DNA of 64,000 bases from contig NZ_JAQZZL010000002.1 of the NCBI RefSeq assembly GCF_028745505.1, forward strand, positions 1,302,001 to 1,366,000. Direction: 5' to 3'. The position numbers and the translations under genes are program-made. The notes under the pieces were generated by a model. That model worked only from the letters and a program-made list of their open reading frames with translations, made no database searches and was not told the DNA's origin. This stretch comes from Lentisphaera marina. GTDB taxonomy: Bacteria; Verrucomicrobiota; Lentisphaeria; Lentisphaerales; Lentisphaeraceae. Shown here piece after piece: positions 35,246 through 43,680 of the stretch. Numbering within the stretch: the stretch's first letter is position 1; every line of letters begins with the position of its first letter.

Positions 35246-37561
35246 TTACTGTAGTTCCTTAACTTCATAAGGCGTACTTCTAGAACTAGTATCCTTGCGA
35301 ACTTTTTTGAATACAGATTCCGATACGGCTCCGGATTTATTACCAAAATGATTGCGGATAAAGGTTGCGATTGCCGCGAGATCTTTATCTTTAAACATGG
35401 GATTCGCCCCTAAACCTGGCATCGGCATCGGAGTATTGTACTTTTTCTTATTAACCGTGATGGGACCATAAAGACCGTGCAACATGACTTTCGCTAGGCG
35501 TTCTTTAGAATCGTTGACCCACTCACTCTTCACAAGTGGAGGCCCCATATTAGGCAAGCCTTCTGCATCAGGTCCATGACAGCCAAAACAATTAGCATGG
35601 CCAAAGTAGAGTTCTTTACCCTTATTAAATAAGGCCTTATCATTTTTATTGAGTTTATTGTAATTACTCAGAACTTTCTTTTTCCCTACTTGGACATAAG
35701 TCTTTTGAGTACCTTTATCTTTAAGTAGTTTTGCGAAATCTGCAAAATTTTTATAGTCTTTTCCTAGACCACTAAGCAAAGATTCTTTGATATACTTTTT
35801 ACCCTGAAATTTATTGGCAAGATCAACTAAGACTTGATAATCTTGTCCACTAAAGAAATCCGAGCCAAGCATTAAAATTTGTAAAGCTTCTTCATAATTA
35901 GTGGTCTTCGTATACTCAGTAAGTTCAGCTTTAAATGTATTTTTTTCAGAATCAGATAGGTACTCTGATACCGCCAAAGCATTGACTCGAACTTTGACAT
36001 GATCGTGCTTGAGGCCTGCACGGACAGCTTGCAAGTTCACTGCACCAAGTCCTTCTAAAGTCCAGAGTGCATTAATCACGCCACGGTAATCACCTGCTTT
36101 TTCTATCAATTTATTAATTGCAGGCACCGCCGTCTTGTCGCCTTTGAAGACGATTTGTTGACGTGTGGTGTCGCGCCACCAACCATTGGGGTGATTGAGA
36201 TAGTTTACGAGTTCGACCGCAGATAAGCCCGATAATTTCGGTTGCTTTCCAAGTCCTTTTTGCGTACTGCGCAAACGATAGATACGCCCACGGTCATTAT
36301 TGCCTTTATCTAAACCACGAGCCAACATCTGCTTACGTAAGTATGTAGTTACAAAAACTTTGTGTTGCAGTATGCCATGATAAATATCGAGGATATAGAG
36401 TGAACCATCTGGAGCCGTAAATAGGTTTACGGGGCGAAAACGTTCATCAATTGAATTCAAAATCTCCGATTTAGGAAAGACTTCTTTACCTGATAAAGAA
36501 CCTGGCTTTTCAATGATATAACGTGCAGAAATTAAATTTCCCGCAGGTTCGGGTGTTACTGCCATGCCATAGTATTTTTCTGGAAACTGATCACCGCGAT
36601 ACACCGTGCTACCACTCGCCGCTGTAAAGTTCTTTAATTTCCCTTCAGCTGTAAGCACACCTTTCATATAAGCTCGGTTAATACCGGGATTTATACGTGC
36701 TGAATACACGCCATTCCCACCAATTCTTGCTGAACCAACTTTCACAGAAAAATCTGGATTTTTGAGCAGTGAATTCGGGCGAAGGTACTCACCTGTTATT
36801 GGTGAGGAGTTACCATTATGATACAGGCGACCGAAATCATCCATACTGAGTCCCCACTGGCCACGATTATCGCTTTTGCGCTTTACTAATTTAAAGAATT
36901 TATTTTTATATATCTCTTTGGAATTGCGCGGTAACTTGGCATCTAAAGGCAGCGCTCTGTAAGAGTCTGATGACTTAGAGTTATAATACCAATTATCAAG
37001 AGCATAGAGCATGGAATTGGGCTTGTGCTCTAGAGAGCCTCCCTTAGCGTAATCCTTGTCGGCAACTTCCTGTAATCCAGCTTTTAAGCCGGGTAAGACT
37101 TCGCAAAAATAAAGCTGAGTATGATCTGCATAAAGAATTCCTCCTGGAACAAAACTTATAGCTCTTGGAAGCATAAGATCATTAAGAAATACTGTACGCT
37201 TATCAAGCTGGCCGTCACCATCTGTATCTTCGAGTACGACGATATTATTTTTTGATACTTCCTCATTTTCCCCGTCGACATTAGGCATAAGCGTATTCAT
37301 TTCACAAACCCACATACGACCATCGGGATCAAAAACCATTGTTACTGGGTTGATAACCAAATTATCGCCCGCAACTAAATCAAGTGCAAAGTCATTTTGA
37401 ACTTTAATTGTTTTCATGGCATCAGACACTTCTAAAACTGGCGCAGGGGGGATTTTATCTGCTGGAATGGGATCAGTCATCACATGCCCTTTTCTATCAC
37501 CACTCTGAGCAAAAATATTCATTGAAAGAAAACCGCAAAGTAAAAATGTACTAAACTTCAT
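35246..37561 (-). CDS. PVC-type membrane-bound dehydrogenase/cytochrome c protein
   Basis: A 771-residue secreted protein (signal peptide MKFSTFLLCGFLSMNIFAQS). It has an N-terminal beta-propeller-type dehydrogenase domain (DPDGRMWVCEMNTLMPNVDGENEE..., VLEDTDGDGQLDKRTVFLNDLMLPRAI, HNGNSSPI, FTAPDGSLYILDIYHGILQHK). A HEAT-like helical region follows. The C-terminal cytochrome c domain has the heme site CFGCH (from C658) and a candidate axial methionine in TPMPMPG. This architecture is characteristic of Planctomycetes, Verrucomicrobia and Lentisphaerae. It likely oxidises a sugar and passes electrons to the respiratory chain, in line with the redox enzymes upstream. Confidence 0.87.
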   Translation of the reverse strand: MKFSTFLLCGFLSMNIFAQSGDRKGHVMTDPIPADKIPPAPVLEVSDAMKTIKVQNDFALDLVAGDNLVINPVTMVFDPDGRMWVCEMNTLMPNVDGENEEVSKNNIVVLEDTDGDGQLDKRTVFLNDLMLPRAISFVPGGILYADHTQLYFCEVLPGLKAGLQEVADKDYAKGGSLEHKPNSMLYALDNWYYNSKSSDSYRALPLDAKLPRNSKEIYKNKFFKLVKRKSDNRGQWGLSMDDFGRLYHNGNSSPITGEYLRPNSLLKNPDFSVKVGSARIGGNGVYSARINPGINRAYMKGVLTAEGKLKNFTAASGSTVYRGDQFPEKYYGMAVTPEPAGNLISARYIIEKPGSLSGKEVFPKSEILNSIDERFRPVNLFTAPDGSLYILDIYHGILQHKVFVTTYLRKQMLARGLDKGNNDRGRIYRLRSTQKGLGKQPKLSGLSAVELVNYLNHPNGWWRDTTRQQIVFKGDKTAVPAINKLIEKAGDYRGVINALWTLEGLGAVNLQAVRAGLKHDHVKVRVNALAVSEYLSDSEKNTFKAELTEYTKTTNYEEALQILMLGSDFFSGQDYQVLVDLANKFQGKKYIKESLLSGLGKDYKNFADFAKLLKDKGTQKTYVQVGKKKVLSNYNKLNKNDKALFNKGKELYFGHANCFGCHGPDAEGLPNMGPPLVKSEWVNDSKERLAKVMLHGLYGPITVNKKKYNTPMPMPGLGANPMFKDKDLAAIATFIRNHFGNKSGAVSESVFKKVRKDTSSRSTPYEVKELQ

Positions 37562-38459
37562 TAATTAGCTCCTTATTTGTAGAGAACTTATTCCACTTCC
37601 AATTCATTCCTTCAAGAAGTTCTATTAATTTCTGACCGTATTGGACATAAACTTTGTAATTCCAATCCCAGTCAATACCATCCTTATCTTTAGCGTGAAA
37701 AACTGTAGCCATGTGAGGCTCGATCGAAATACCACCATCGTAATTACGCTCGTGTAAATCTTTCAAGATTTCTTTCACATAGCCCTGCCCTTCGCCAGGA
37801 AGGGTGTATTTTTCGGGCTTCCCATCGACAGGGTTGAGTGAATCTTTAATGTGAATGTAAGCAATATGTTCTTTTATCTGAGAATAAAACTCCCAGCTAT
37901 CCTGCCACACATCAACGCCTTTCGAATAATCTTTCATAAAAGGACTATTGCCCGTATCATAAATCAACTTCAGACCAGGCACATTTTCCATAAGCTCATG
38001 GGTATGCTTCCAACTCATGCCTCCATAATTCATACAGTTTTCGTGAACGGGCTGAATACCTGCTTCTTTGAATAAACGAACCACTTCAGTCAAACGTTTA
38101 AAGCGTTCTTCTTTGTACTGCTCTTCACCCTCACAACGAGCATAAGACATGATACGAATCATCTTAGTTCCAAGGCGCTGCATACGGGGAATGGCACGCT
38201 CCACTTCTTCAAGAGTAATAGAAAAATCATCTTTGATGTTTTTCGCCCAATTCGCTACAGCTGAACCGAAGCAATTGATATAAACACCTTCTTTATCCAA
38301 AAGCTCGACCACTTTTTCAAAGTCAGCATCACTGATATCGTGAATATTTTTTCCATTAATATTTCTCGACTCAATAGCATTCCAGCCAAGTTCTTTTGTC
38401 GCTTTTATTTGAGTAGCAATATCCTGTGCCGCTTCATCTGCAAAACCTGTTAAATACAT
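37551..38459 (-). CDS. Sugar phosphate isomerase/epimerase-like TIM barrel
   Basis: A 302-residue AP-endonuclease-2 superfamily protein. TGFADEAAQDIATQIKATKELGWNAIESR at the N-terminus, GIQPVHENCMNYGG, LKLIYDTGNSPFM, IAYIHIKDS and YDGGISIEPHMA give the metal-binding Glu/Asp/His set. Homologues act as isomerases, epimerases or hydrolases on keto sugars. It lies directly after the Gfo/Idh oxidoreductase (9-bp gap) and overlaps the cytochrome gene by 11 bases, which suggests it acts on the oxidised sugar. No signal peptide. Confidence 0.88.
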   Translation of the reverse strand: MYLTGFADEAAQDIATQIKATKELGWNAIESRNINGKNIHDISDADFEKVVELLDKEGVYINCFGSAVANWAKNIKDDFSITLEEVERAIPRMQRLGTKMIRIMSYARCEGEEQYKEERFKRLTEVVRLFKEAGIQPVHENCMNYGGMSWKHTHELMENVPGLKLIYDTGNSPFMKDYSKGVDVWQDSWEFYSQIKEHIAYIHIKDSLNPVDGKPEKYTLPGEGQGYVKEILKDLHERNYDGGISIEPHMATVFHAKDKDGIDWDWNYKVYVQYGQKLIELLEGMNWKWNKFSTNKELINEV

Positions 38460-38468
38460 ACAATATCC

Positions 38469-39566
38469 TTATTTAAAACTTCTAAGTTCAGGAGCTTTCT
38501 CGAGAGGCAAAGTCACCTTGGCACCACCATTGAGCGCAGATTGATAAATCGCTTGTATCAATTCTACCGATTTGCGACCTTCATAAGCATCGGCTGGTAC
38601 TTTGCGACCTTCGCGAATGGCACTGAGAGCGGCTTCAAAGTTTTTTTGATGCCAAGAGAAGTCAATCGCAGACGGATCTGCAGCTCCGGCACCACCCGCA
38701 TCGGGATTGAAACCAAATTCATTCATAAATTCTTTATCACCATCCTGCTCCTCACGGAATTCCCAATGAGTAAACTTATCATCTTTGAGGAAGGCAGAAC
38801 CATTGACACCACAAATATTCACTTCCGCAGCATGCCCCTCTTCTGAATAACAGGCAGTTGAGCCCTGAATAATTCCTTTGGCACCATTTTTGAAATTGAG
38901 GATTGCCACAGCAGTATCTTCAACTTCGATATTATTATGAGCGAGAAGGTCAGCAAAAGCACATACTGAGTCGACTTCGCCAGCAACGTGAAGCAGTAAA
39001 TCAATCGTATGAATAGACTGATTCATGAGTGCACCACCGCCGTCCAATTCCCAAGTCCCACGCCAGGCACCAGAGTCATAATATTCTTGAGTTCTATACC
39101 ACTTCGTAACCGCCTCAATTAAACTGAGTTGACCAAAACGACCCGATTCTACTGCTTCTTTGAGTTTAATGGTACCACCATTGAATCGACGTGGCAGGAT
39201 ACTAGCGACTTGCACGCCATTTTCTTCTGCAGCTTGAATCATCGCATCTATTTTATCTATGCTAACATCTACCGGCTTCTCAACGAGGATATGCTTACCT
39301 GCTTTTGCCGCAGCAATGGCCGGTTCCATGTGAGCGCCACTAGGAGTACAAATCGTAACAACATCAACTGCGGAGTCCGCAAGCATTTCATCTAAATCAG
39401 TGTAGGCTTTACAGCCATATGTCTCGCCAAATTGAGCCCCTCGCTCAGGACTTCTTTCAAAACAGGCGACTAATTCGGCGCCTTCCATGGCGGCAATTGC
39501 CTTAGCGTGAAAATTGGCAATCATTCCACAGCCAATAATAGCGATTCCAAAGTTTTCTTTACTCAT
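38469..39566 (-). CDS. Gfo/Idh/MocA-family oxidoreductase
   Basis: A 365-residue NAD(P)-dependent sugar dehydrogenase. The Rossmann motif is IAIIGCGMIANFHAKAI, the catalytic region HILVEKPVDVS, and the C-terminal domain contains YDSGAWRGTWELDGGGALMNQSIHTIDLLLH. No twin-arginine or other signal is seen, so it is cytoplasmic. In alternative glycan pathways such enzymes oxidise C3 of a glycoside to the 3-keto form. The context with DUF1080 and a TIM-barrel protein supports that role here, but the substrate is unproven. Confidence 0.9.
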   Translation of the reverse strand: MSKENFGIAIIGCGMIANFHAKAIAAMEGAELVACFERSPERGAQFGETYGCKAYTDLDEMLADSAVDVVTICTPSGAHMEPAIAAAKAGKHILVEKPVDVSIDKIDAMIQAAEENGVQVASILPRRFNGGTIKLKEAVESGRFGQLSLIEAVTKWYRTQEYYDSGAWRGTWELDGGGALMNQSIHTIDLLLHVAGEVDSVCAFADLLAHNNIEVEDTAVAILNFKNGAKGIIQGSTACYSEEGHAAEVNICGVNGSAFLKDDKFTHWEFREEQDGDKEFMNEFGFNPDAGGAGAADPSAIDFSWHQKNFEAALSAIREGRKVPADAYEGRKSVELIQAIYQSALNGGAKVTLPLEKAPELRSFK

Positions 39567-39574
39567 AATAATTC

Positions 39575-40993
39575 CTAGAGTTTATTTTCTTTTTTAATAA
39601 TCTTTAAAAGCTCGTCGACCATTTCCGGTTTTTGAGAAGCAATATTTGAGCTCTCAAGCGGATCATTCTGGTGGTCATATAATTCAATGCTCGAATACTC
39701 ACCGTTTTTACCTTTACTGGCAATTATTCTATAATTTTTATTTCTTAGAGATACCGCTTTACCCCAAAAAGAAAGGGCTGAGTCTCGGCCGAGAGTATCA
39801 ACTGAATTAAAAATTGGCACGAGACTCTGCCCGGAGAGTTTATTTTCCGTTTGACTAAAAGAAGGTTGACAAAGATCAATCAGTGTTGGATAAATATCAG
39901 TCGTTTCAACCACTGCGGAACTCATTTTTGCCTGAGTACCAGGAACACGAAACATTAAAGGAGATTTCAAAGCTTGTTCATGCAGGTTGTGTTTGCCCCA
40001 GATTTGATGATCACCTAAATGCCAACCATGATCAGACCAGAGAACCACTACAGTATTTTTATCGAGTCCAAGTTCTTTAAGTTTATCCATCACTTTACCC
40101 AGTTGAGCGTCAACGTAAGACACACAAGCATAATAAGCTCGACGGGATTTAATCTGCTCTTCTTGGCTCAAGGGTTTAGTTTTATCACCTTGATACTTAT
40201 AAAACTCACCACTTTTATGCCAGTATTTGGTATCACCTTTTTTATTATAAGGAGCCAATTTAATTTCTTTACCCTCGTACATATCCCAATATTTTTTGGG
40301 TGCAACGAAAGGTAAATGTGGCTTAAAAAAACCTAAGCTCAAAAAGAACCTCTTGTCTTTGAGTTCTTCGAGTTGGCGAATGGCTTCATCTGCATTCATT
40401 CCATCCGGCAATTCATTATCCTTAAGATCTTTGAATTCCATGCGAGGCATATATCCAGAACCGTCTTCACGGTGCTTACCATCGGCATAAGCAAAAAATA
40501 CGCCCCAGCCTCTTTTCCAGGCGCCAAAAGGAGTTTTCTTCCAGTCCCAGGCAAAGGGCAACTCATCACTGCCATCGCCTTTACCATTATAAGCATAGTG
40601 GCGCCCGTCAGCTGTGTGAGAAACTTTGCCAATGACTGAAGTCAAGTATGAACTACGTTTAAACATTTCAGGAATGGTCTGAGCACCATCAAGCTGAGTT
40701 TTACTCAACTGTTTAAACGCTCCATTGCCCAAACTTTGTTTATTCCGAGGTCTCTGCCCTGTCAGGAGAGCATAGCGCGAAGCCCCACAAGTGGGAACCT
40801 GTACGTAGTGATGATCAAAAGTCAGAGATTCAGATGCCAATTTATCGAAGTTGGGACTAATAACATCCTGATTTCCATAACAGCCCAGTGAATTTCTTAA
40901 ATCATCCACGCAGATCATCAGTACATTGTACTTATTCTCTGCTGAGATATTTGCGATTAGCGCAAATACACAGATGTAAAAGAATTTATTCAC
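39575..40993 (-). CDS. Secreted type I sulfatase (iduronate-sulfatase-like)
   Basis: A 472-residue sulfatase with a signal peptide. Metal-binding DD is in VLMICVDDLRNSLGCYG, and the formylglycine motif CGASR (C69) sits in VQVPTCGASRYALLTGQRP. SVIGKVSHTADG and LWSDHGWHLGDHQIWGKHNLHE complete the active-site set. Cys at the modified position means it needs a formylglycine-generating enzyme, which is not in the window. The GTG at 40993 overlaps the preceding 41-aa gene. It probably removes sulfate from a sugar exported or imported by the operon. Confidence 0.9.
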   Translation of the reverse strand: MNKFFYICVFALIANISAENKYNVLMICVDDLRNSLGCYGNQDVISPNFDKLASESLTFDHHYVQVPTCGASRYALLTGQRPRNKQSLGNGAFKQLSKTQLDGAQTIPEMFKRSSYLTSVIGKVSHTADGRHYAYNGKGDGSDELPFAWDWKKTPFGAWKRGWGVFFAYADGKHREDGSGYMPRMEFKDLKDNELPDGMNADEAIRQLEELKDKRFFLSLGFFKPHLPFVAPKKYWDMYEGKEIKLAPYNKKGDTKYWHKSGEFYKYQGDKTKPLSQEEQIKSRRAYYACVSYVDAQLGKVMDKLKELGLDKNTVVVLWSDHGWHLGDHQIWGKHNLHEQALKSPLMFRVPGTQAKMSSAVVETTDIYPTLIDLCQPSFSQTENKLSGQSLVPIFNSVDTLGRDSALSFWGKAVSLRNKNYRIIASKGKNGEYSSIELYDHQNDPLESSNIASQKPEMVDELLKIIKKENKL

Positions 40994-41111
40994 TCGATCT
41001 ACCTGAAAATTTAGTTAAACATAAAACTGCTAGGCCGAAAACCATTATTGACGCAATCGCAGCCTCATTAAAGTGGTGCTGAATCGCATGACTGAAGATG
41101 ATATTACTCAC
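40986..41111 (-). CDS. 41-aa single-pass membrane peptide
   Basis: A small gene nested between the transporter and the sulfatase. GTG at 41111 overlaps the transporter stop by 8 bases and its TAA at 40986 overlaps the sulfatase start by 8 bases. GAAGGGG lies nine bases upstream of the GTG. The product has a soluble start (SNIIFSHAIQHHFNEA), a hydrophobic helix (about 18-35, AIASIMVFGLAVLCLTKF) and a short tail. The double overlap and its membrane helix suggest an accessory subunit of the transporter. No family is recognised; it could be a chance frame filling a 110-bp gap. Confidence 0.55.
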   Translation of the reverse strand: MSNIIFSHAIQHHFNEAAIASIMVFGLAVLCLTKFSGRSSE

Positions 41112-42798
41112 TCGCGGTTGCCCCTTCTAATGCGGCTTCCTTTTTGTGTTTATTCATGGTGTAAATTTGACCAATAATAACTAGGATAACAAAACCAATT
41201 AGGAAATACTTACCGAAAGCAACATCACTGCCCCCAATATTCATTTTTTTATTCCAGGCCGTATGTCCAGCTGCTACTCCTGTGATGAGTAAGGAGATAC
41301 CGGTTAAGACATTCCAAATAATACGGTTTTTGCCTTTTGGTATATTATCTCCAAGTACCTTTTTGGAATTCATCATCATGAAGAATGCGAGGAAGGCCAC
41401 GGGCAGCAGGATATAACCAAAGGTAGATGTAACAATAGCGAGGTAAGTTCCTGATCCTGAGCCCCAAATAAAGGGCCATAGTACACCAGTTGTTGCCAAA
41501 AAAGTTCCGCGCTTATGCGCCTTTCCACCATGCTCAAAGCCAAACATTTCACAGACAACAAAACCACTAATTAACATCAACATTGAAATTGTAGATAAGG
41601 CCATGGCTAAAACTCCGAAGCCAAAAATAATGTGAGCCATTTTCGGTCCCACAGCAACTTCTAGTGCTTTGGGAAATTCTTTGGTATCGCGCTTAACAAG
41701 CATACTAGCAAGAATGACTTCATCATTATCTAGCTCAGTACTTAAATTGCTAGATCTCTTATCGAGCATTGCCTGAACTTTAGGTGCCTGTTTGTGACCT
41801 TCGACTATCTGCACGATTCCTGCTTTTTGTTCAGTGAGGCCTTCAAAAGGTTTAGCGTGGAAGGTCACAGCAGCTGCGATAGCGACACAAGAAGTTGCTA
41901 AGACATAGGGTATAACCATGCCCGTCGACAAGTCAAAAATGGCTAATCCACGGTGCTTTTTCCCCCAGCCTTTATTGAGCATTGAGAAGGGAAGTAGGAA
42001 AGTCATATTAATCCCCACCGCAGTCGCCGCCGCAGAGACCATAATATCACGTTGAGTTTGAACGACATTTTGAGTCCAAAATTCACGAGCTGCAGGATCC
42101 GCAATTTGATTGATCACTGCTTGGATTTCTGACGCAGGCTGAACAAGTTTCTTTAAGTTTGGAATAAAGCCTTTAAGAATTTCACCAAAACCCACATTGC
42201 CAGCCGCAATCAATTTACCCGCTACAATCATGAAACATAAAACGATAGCGGCAACAATGAGTTTGAGTACGTTTTCATAGATCTTCATACCTTTACCCTG
42301 CTTACCGTAGCACATTGTAATAAAAGCTGAAAAAGCAAAAATGATCGCTGTAATCACTAATTTCGTACCTGTACTATCAGGATTTGGGATCGATGGGAAA
42401 AGATTTTGAGTCATTGCGGAGTACGCAAGAGAGTACTGCGGCAGCACCCAAATCATATTAGCCATTAGTGAGGCCAATAACCAACCCCAAGCTAAAACGG
42501 GATTTATACTCTCTTTCATTGATTTAAAGGGAGACTTCTCAGTACTCAAAGTCACGTAAGAAATCGCTGAAAGCATGATCACCCCCATGGCCATGGCAAC
42601 GAGCTGCACCCACAAGAACTCCACACCACCAATGACACCTAAAAACAATGCACTGGCCAAAGAACCACCACCTAGTGTGATCGCCGATTGCAACCAACCT
42701 GGGCCAGACAACTTCATATAAGTTTTAATTGTCGCGCCACGCCCTGCAGCATGTGCTTCATCTAACATTTGAACTTCTGTGTTAATTTTGTCGCTCAT
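41104..42798 (-). CDS. NRAMP-like transporter lacking the metal-binding motif
   Basis: A 564-residue membrane protein with NRAMP (LeuT-fold) character: YMKLSGPGWLQSAITLGGGSLASALFLG in helix 1, about 11-12 helices, and a soluble insert of about 80 residues (FHAKPFEGLTEQKAG...). The canonical DPGN of helix 1 is replaced by LGGG (42-45) and the helix 6 MPH by LPF (in INMTFLLPFSML). Without these the protein is unlikely to carry Mn2+ or Fe2+ like classic NRAMP, although databases often label such proteins divalent metal transporters. Its operon suggests an organic substrate. The ATG overlaps the DUF1080 stop (TAATG). Confidence 0.75.
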   Translation of the reverse strand: MSDKINTEVQMLDEAHAAGRGATIKTYMKLSGPGWLQSAITLGGGSLASALFLGVIGGVEFLWVQLVAMAMGVIMLSAISYVTLSTEKSPFKSMKESINPVLAWGWLLASLMANMIWVLPQYSLAYSAMTQNLFPSIPNPDSTGTKLVITAIIFAFSAFITMCYGKQGKGMKIYENVLKLIVAAIVLCFMIVAGKLIAAGNVGFGEILKGFIPNLKKLVQPASEIQAVINQIADPAAREFWTQNVVQTQRDIMVSAAATAVGINMTFLLPFSMLNKGWGKKHRGLAIFDLSTGMVIPYVLATSCVAIAAAVTFHAKPFEGLTEQKAGIVQIVEGHKQAPKVQAMLDKRSSNLSTELDNDEVILASMLVKRDTKEFPKALEVAVGPKMAHIIFGFGVLAMALSTISMLMLISGFVVCEMFGFEHGGKAHKRGTFLATTGVLWPFIWGSGSGTYLAIVTSTFGYILLPVAFLAFFMMMNSKKVLGDNIPKGKNRIIWNVLTGISLLITGVAAGHTAWNKKMNIGGSDVAFGKYFLIGFVILVIIGQIYTMNKHKKEAALEGATASE

Positions 42799-43502
42799 TA
42801 TTTTGCTGGCTCCAGTTCTTGAATCACAATATTACGAAATTGAATGATATTTTTGGTTTCACCTGTCTTAGCAAACACTTTGCTTCCGTGGTGTTGAATA
42901 GCGATATGGCCTTCTGTATCTTTAGTATCAATGACATGAGTCATCAGTGTTCCATTGAGGAAAATTTTGATATCAGAGCCACGACATTCAACGCGGTATT
43001 TATTCCATTCCAGGTGCTTGTAAACTTTCTTTTTCTCTTCAGTCCACTCAGGAAGCTGACTTCCTTTAAAATCGGCATCGGGCTTAGAACGCTTAGCGTG
43101 CTTGGGGTAGAGCCAGCCTCTTCTGCCTTGATCATAGAGACCGCCACTCCAAGCTCGCTCACTTGGATCTACCTCTGCTTGATAGCCAATGACTGACTTG
43201 CCAGTTTTACCTTCCTTAATCTGTGCTCTAAAAATGAGCCCTGAGTTAGAGTACTCATCAACATCTGGCATTTTCACTTCATACTCAAGGATAAAATCAG
43301 CGTAACGTTTCTTGGTAGGAAAGAAAAAATTCTTTTTCGAAGTTAAATGAACGACCCCGTCCTTTAATTCATACTGACCATCATTGTAGACATTCATACA
43401 ATCCTTAAATTCAGGATCCGTATACAGCCTTTCTTTTTGTGGGGTACTGACACAAGAATACGCTAAACCTACAAGGAGGAGGAGTGAGGACTTCATTTTC
43501 AT
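42798..43502 (-). CDS. DUF1080-domain lipoprotein
   Basis: A 234-residue lipoprotein with lipobox AYSC, followed by one DUF1080 domain: YELKDGVVHLTSKKNFFFPTKKRYADFILEYEVKMP, NSGLIFRAQIKEG, VIGYQAEVDPSERAWSGGLYDQGRRGWLYP, EWNKYRVECRGSDIKIFLNGTLMTHVIDTKDTEGHIAIQHHGS. The domain is associated with hydrolysis of 3-keto-glycosides. It is the first gene of the operon and is translationally coupled to the transporter. The start at 43502 follows ATAGGC. Confidence 0.87.
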   Translation of the reverse strand: MKMKSSLLLLVGLAYSCVSTPQKERLYTDPEFKDCMNVYNDGQYELKDGVVHLTSKKNFFFPTKKRYADFILEYEVKMPDVDEYSNSGLIFRAQIKEGKTGKSVIGYQAEVDPSERAWSGGLYDQGRRGWLYPKHAKRSKPDADFKGSQLPEWTEEKKKVYKHLEWNKYRVECRGSDIKIFLNGTLMTHVIDTKDTEGHIAIQHHGSKVFAKTGETKNIIQFRNIVIQELEPAK

Positions 43503-43631
43503 AATTTGCCTATTTTTAATCATTTTTATTGAATTTGATCAAAAAATACACGCTCAAACTTGCCTAAACAATTAAAGCATTTGTAGAAATCCACTAAACA
43601 TTTGATTAATTTGTCTAAAAATATGATCAAC

Positions 43632-43669
43632 TTGCAAAAACAACTATCTTTATGTATATTTTGCAAAAA
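43632..43669 (+). promoter_or_regulatory. Direct repeat TTGCAAAAA, 29-bp spacing; candidate XylR-type operator
   Basis: TTGCAAAAA occurs at 43632-43640 and again at 43661-43669, with starts 29 bp apart, ending just before the regulator ATG at 43681. AraC/XylR regulators bind direct repeats, so this is a candidate autoregulatory and divergent operon control site. A closely similar pair with the same spacing lies upstream of uxaC (49231). Confidence 0.5.
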
Positions 43670-43680
43670 ATGAGTTTCTT

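Noticed and set aside
35246..37561. Separate short cytochrome c gene at the 3' end
   Set aside because: The heme domain is in the same uninterrupted frame as the N-terminal dehydrogenase domain, the normal PVC architecture.
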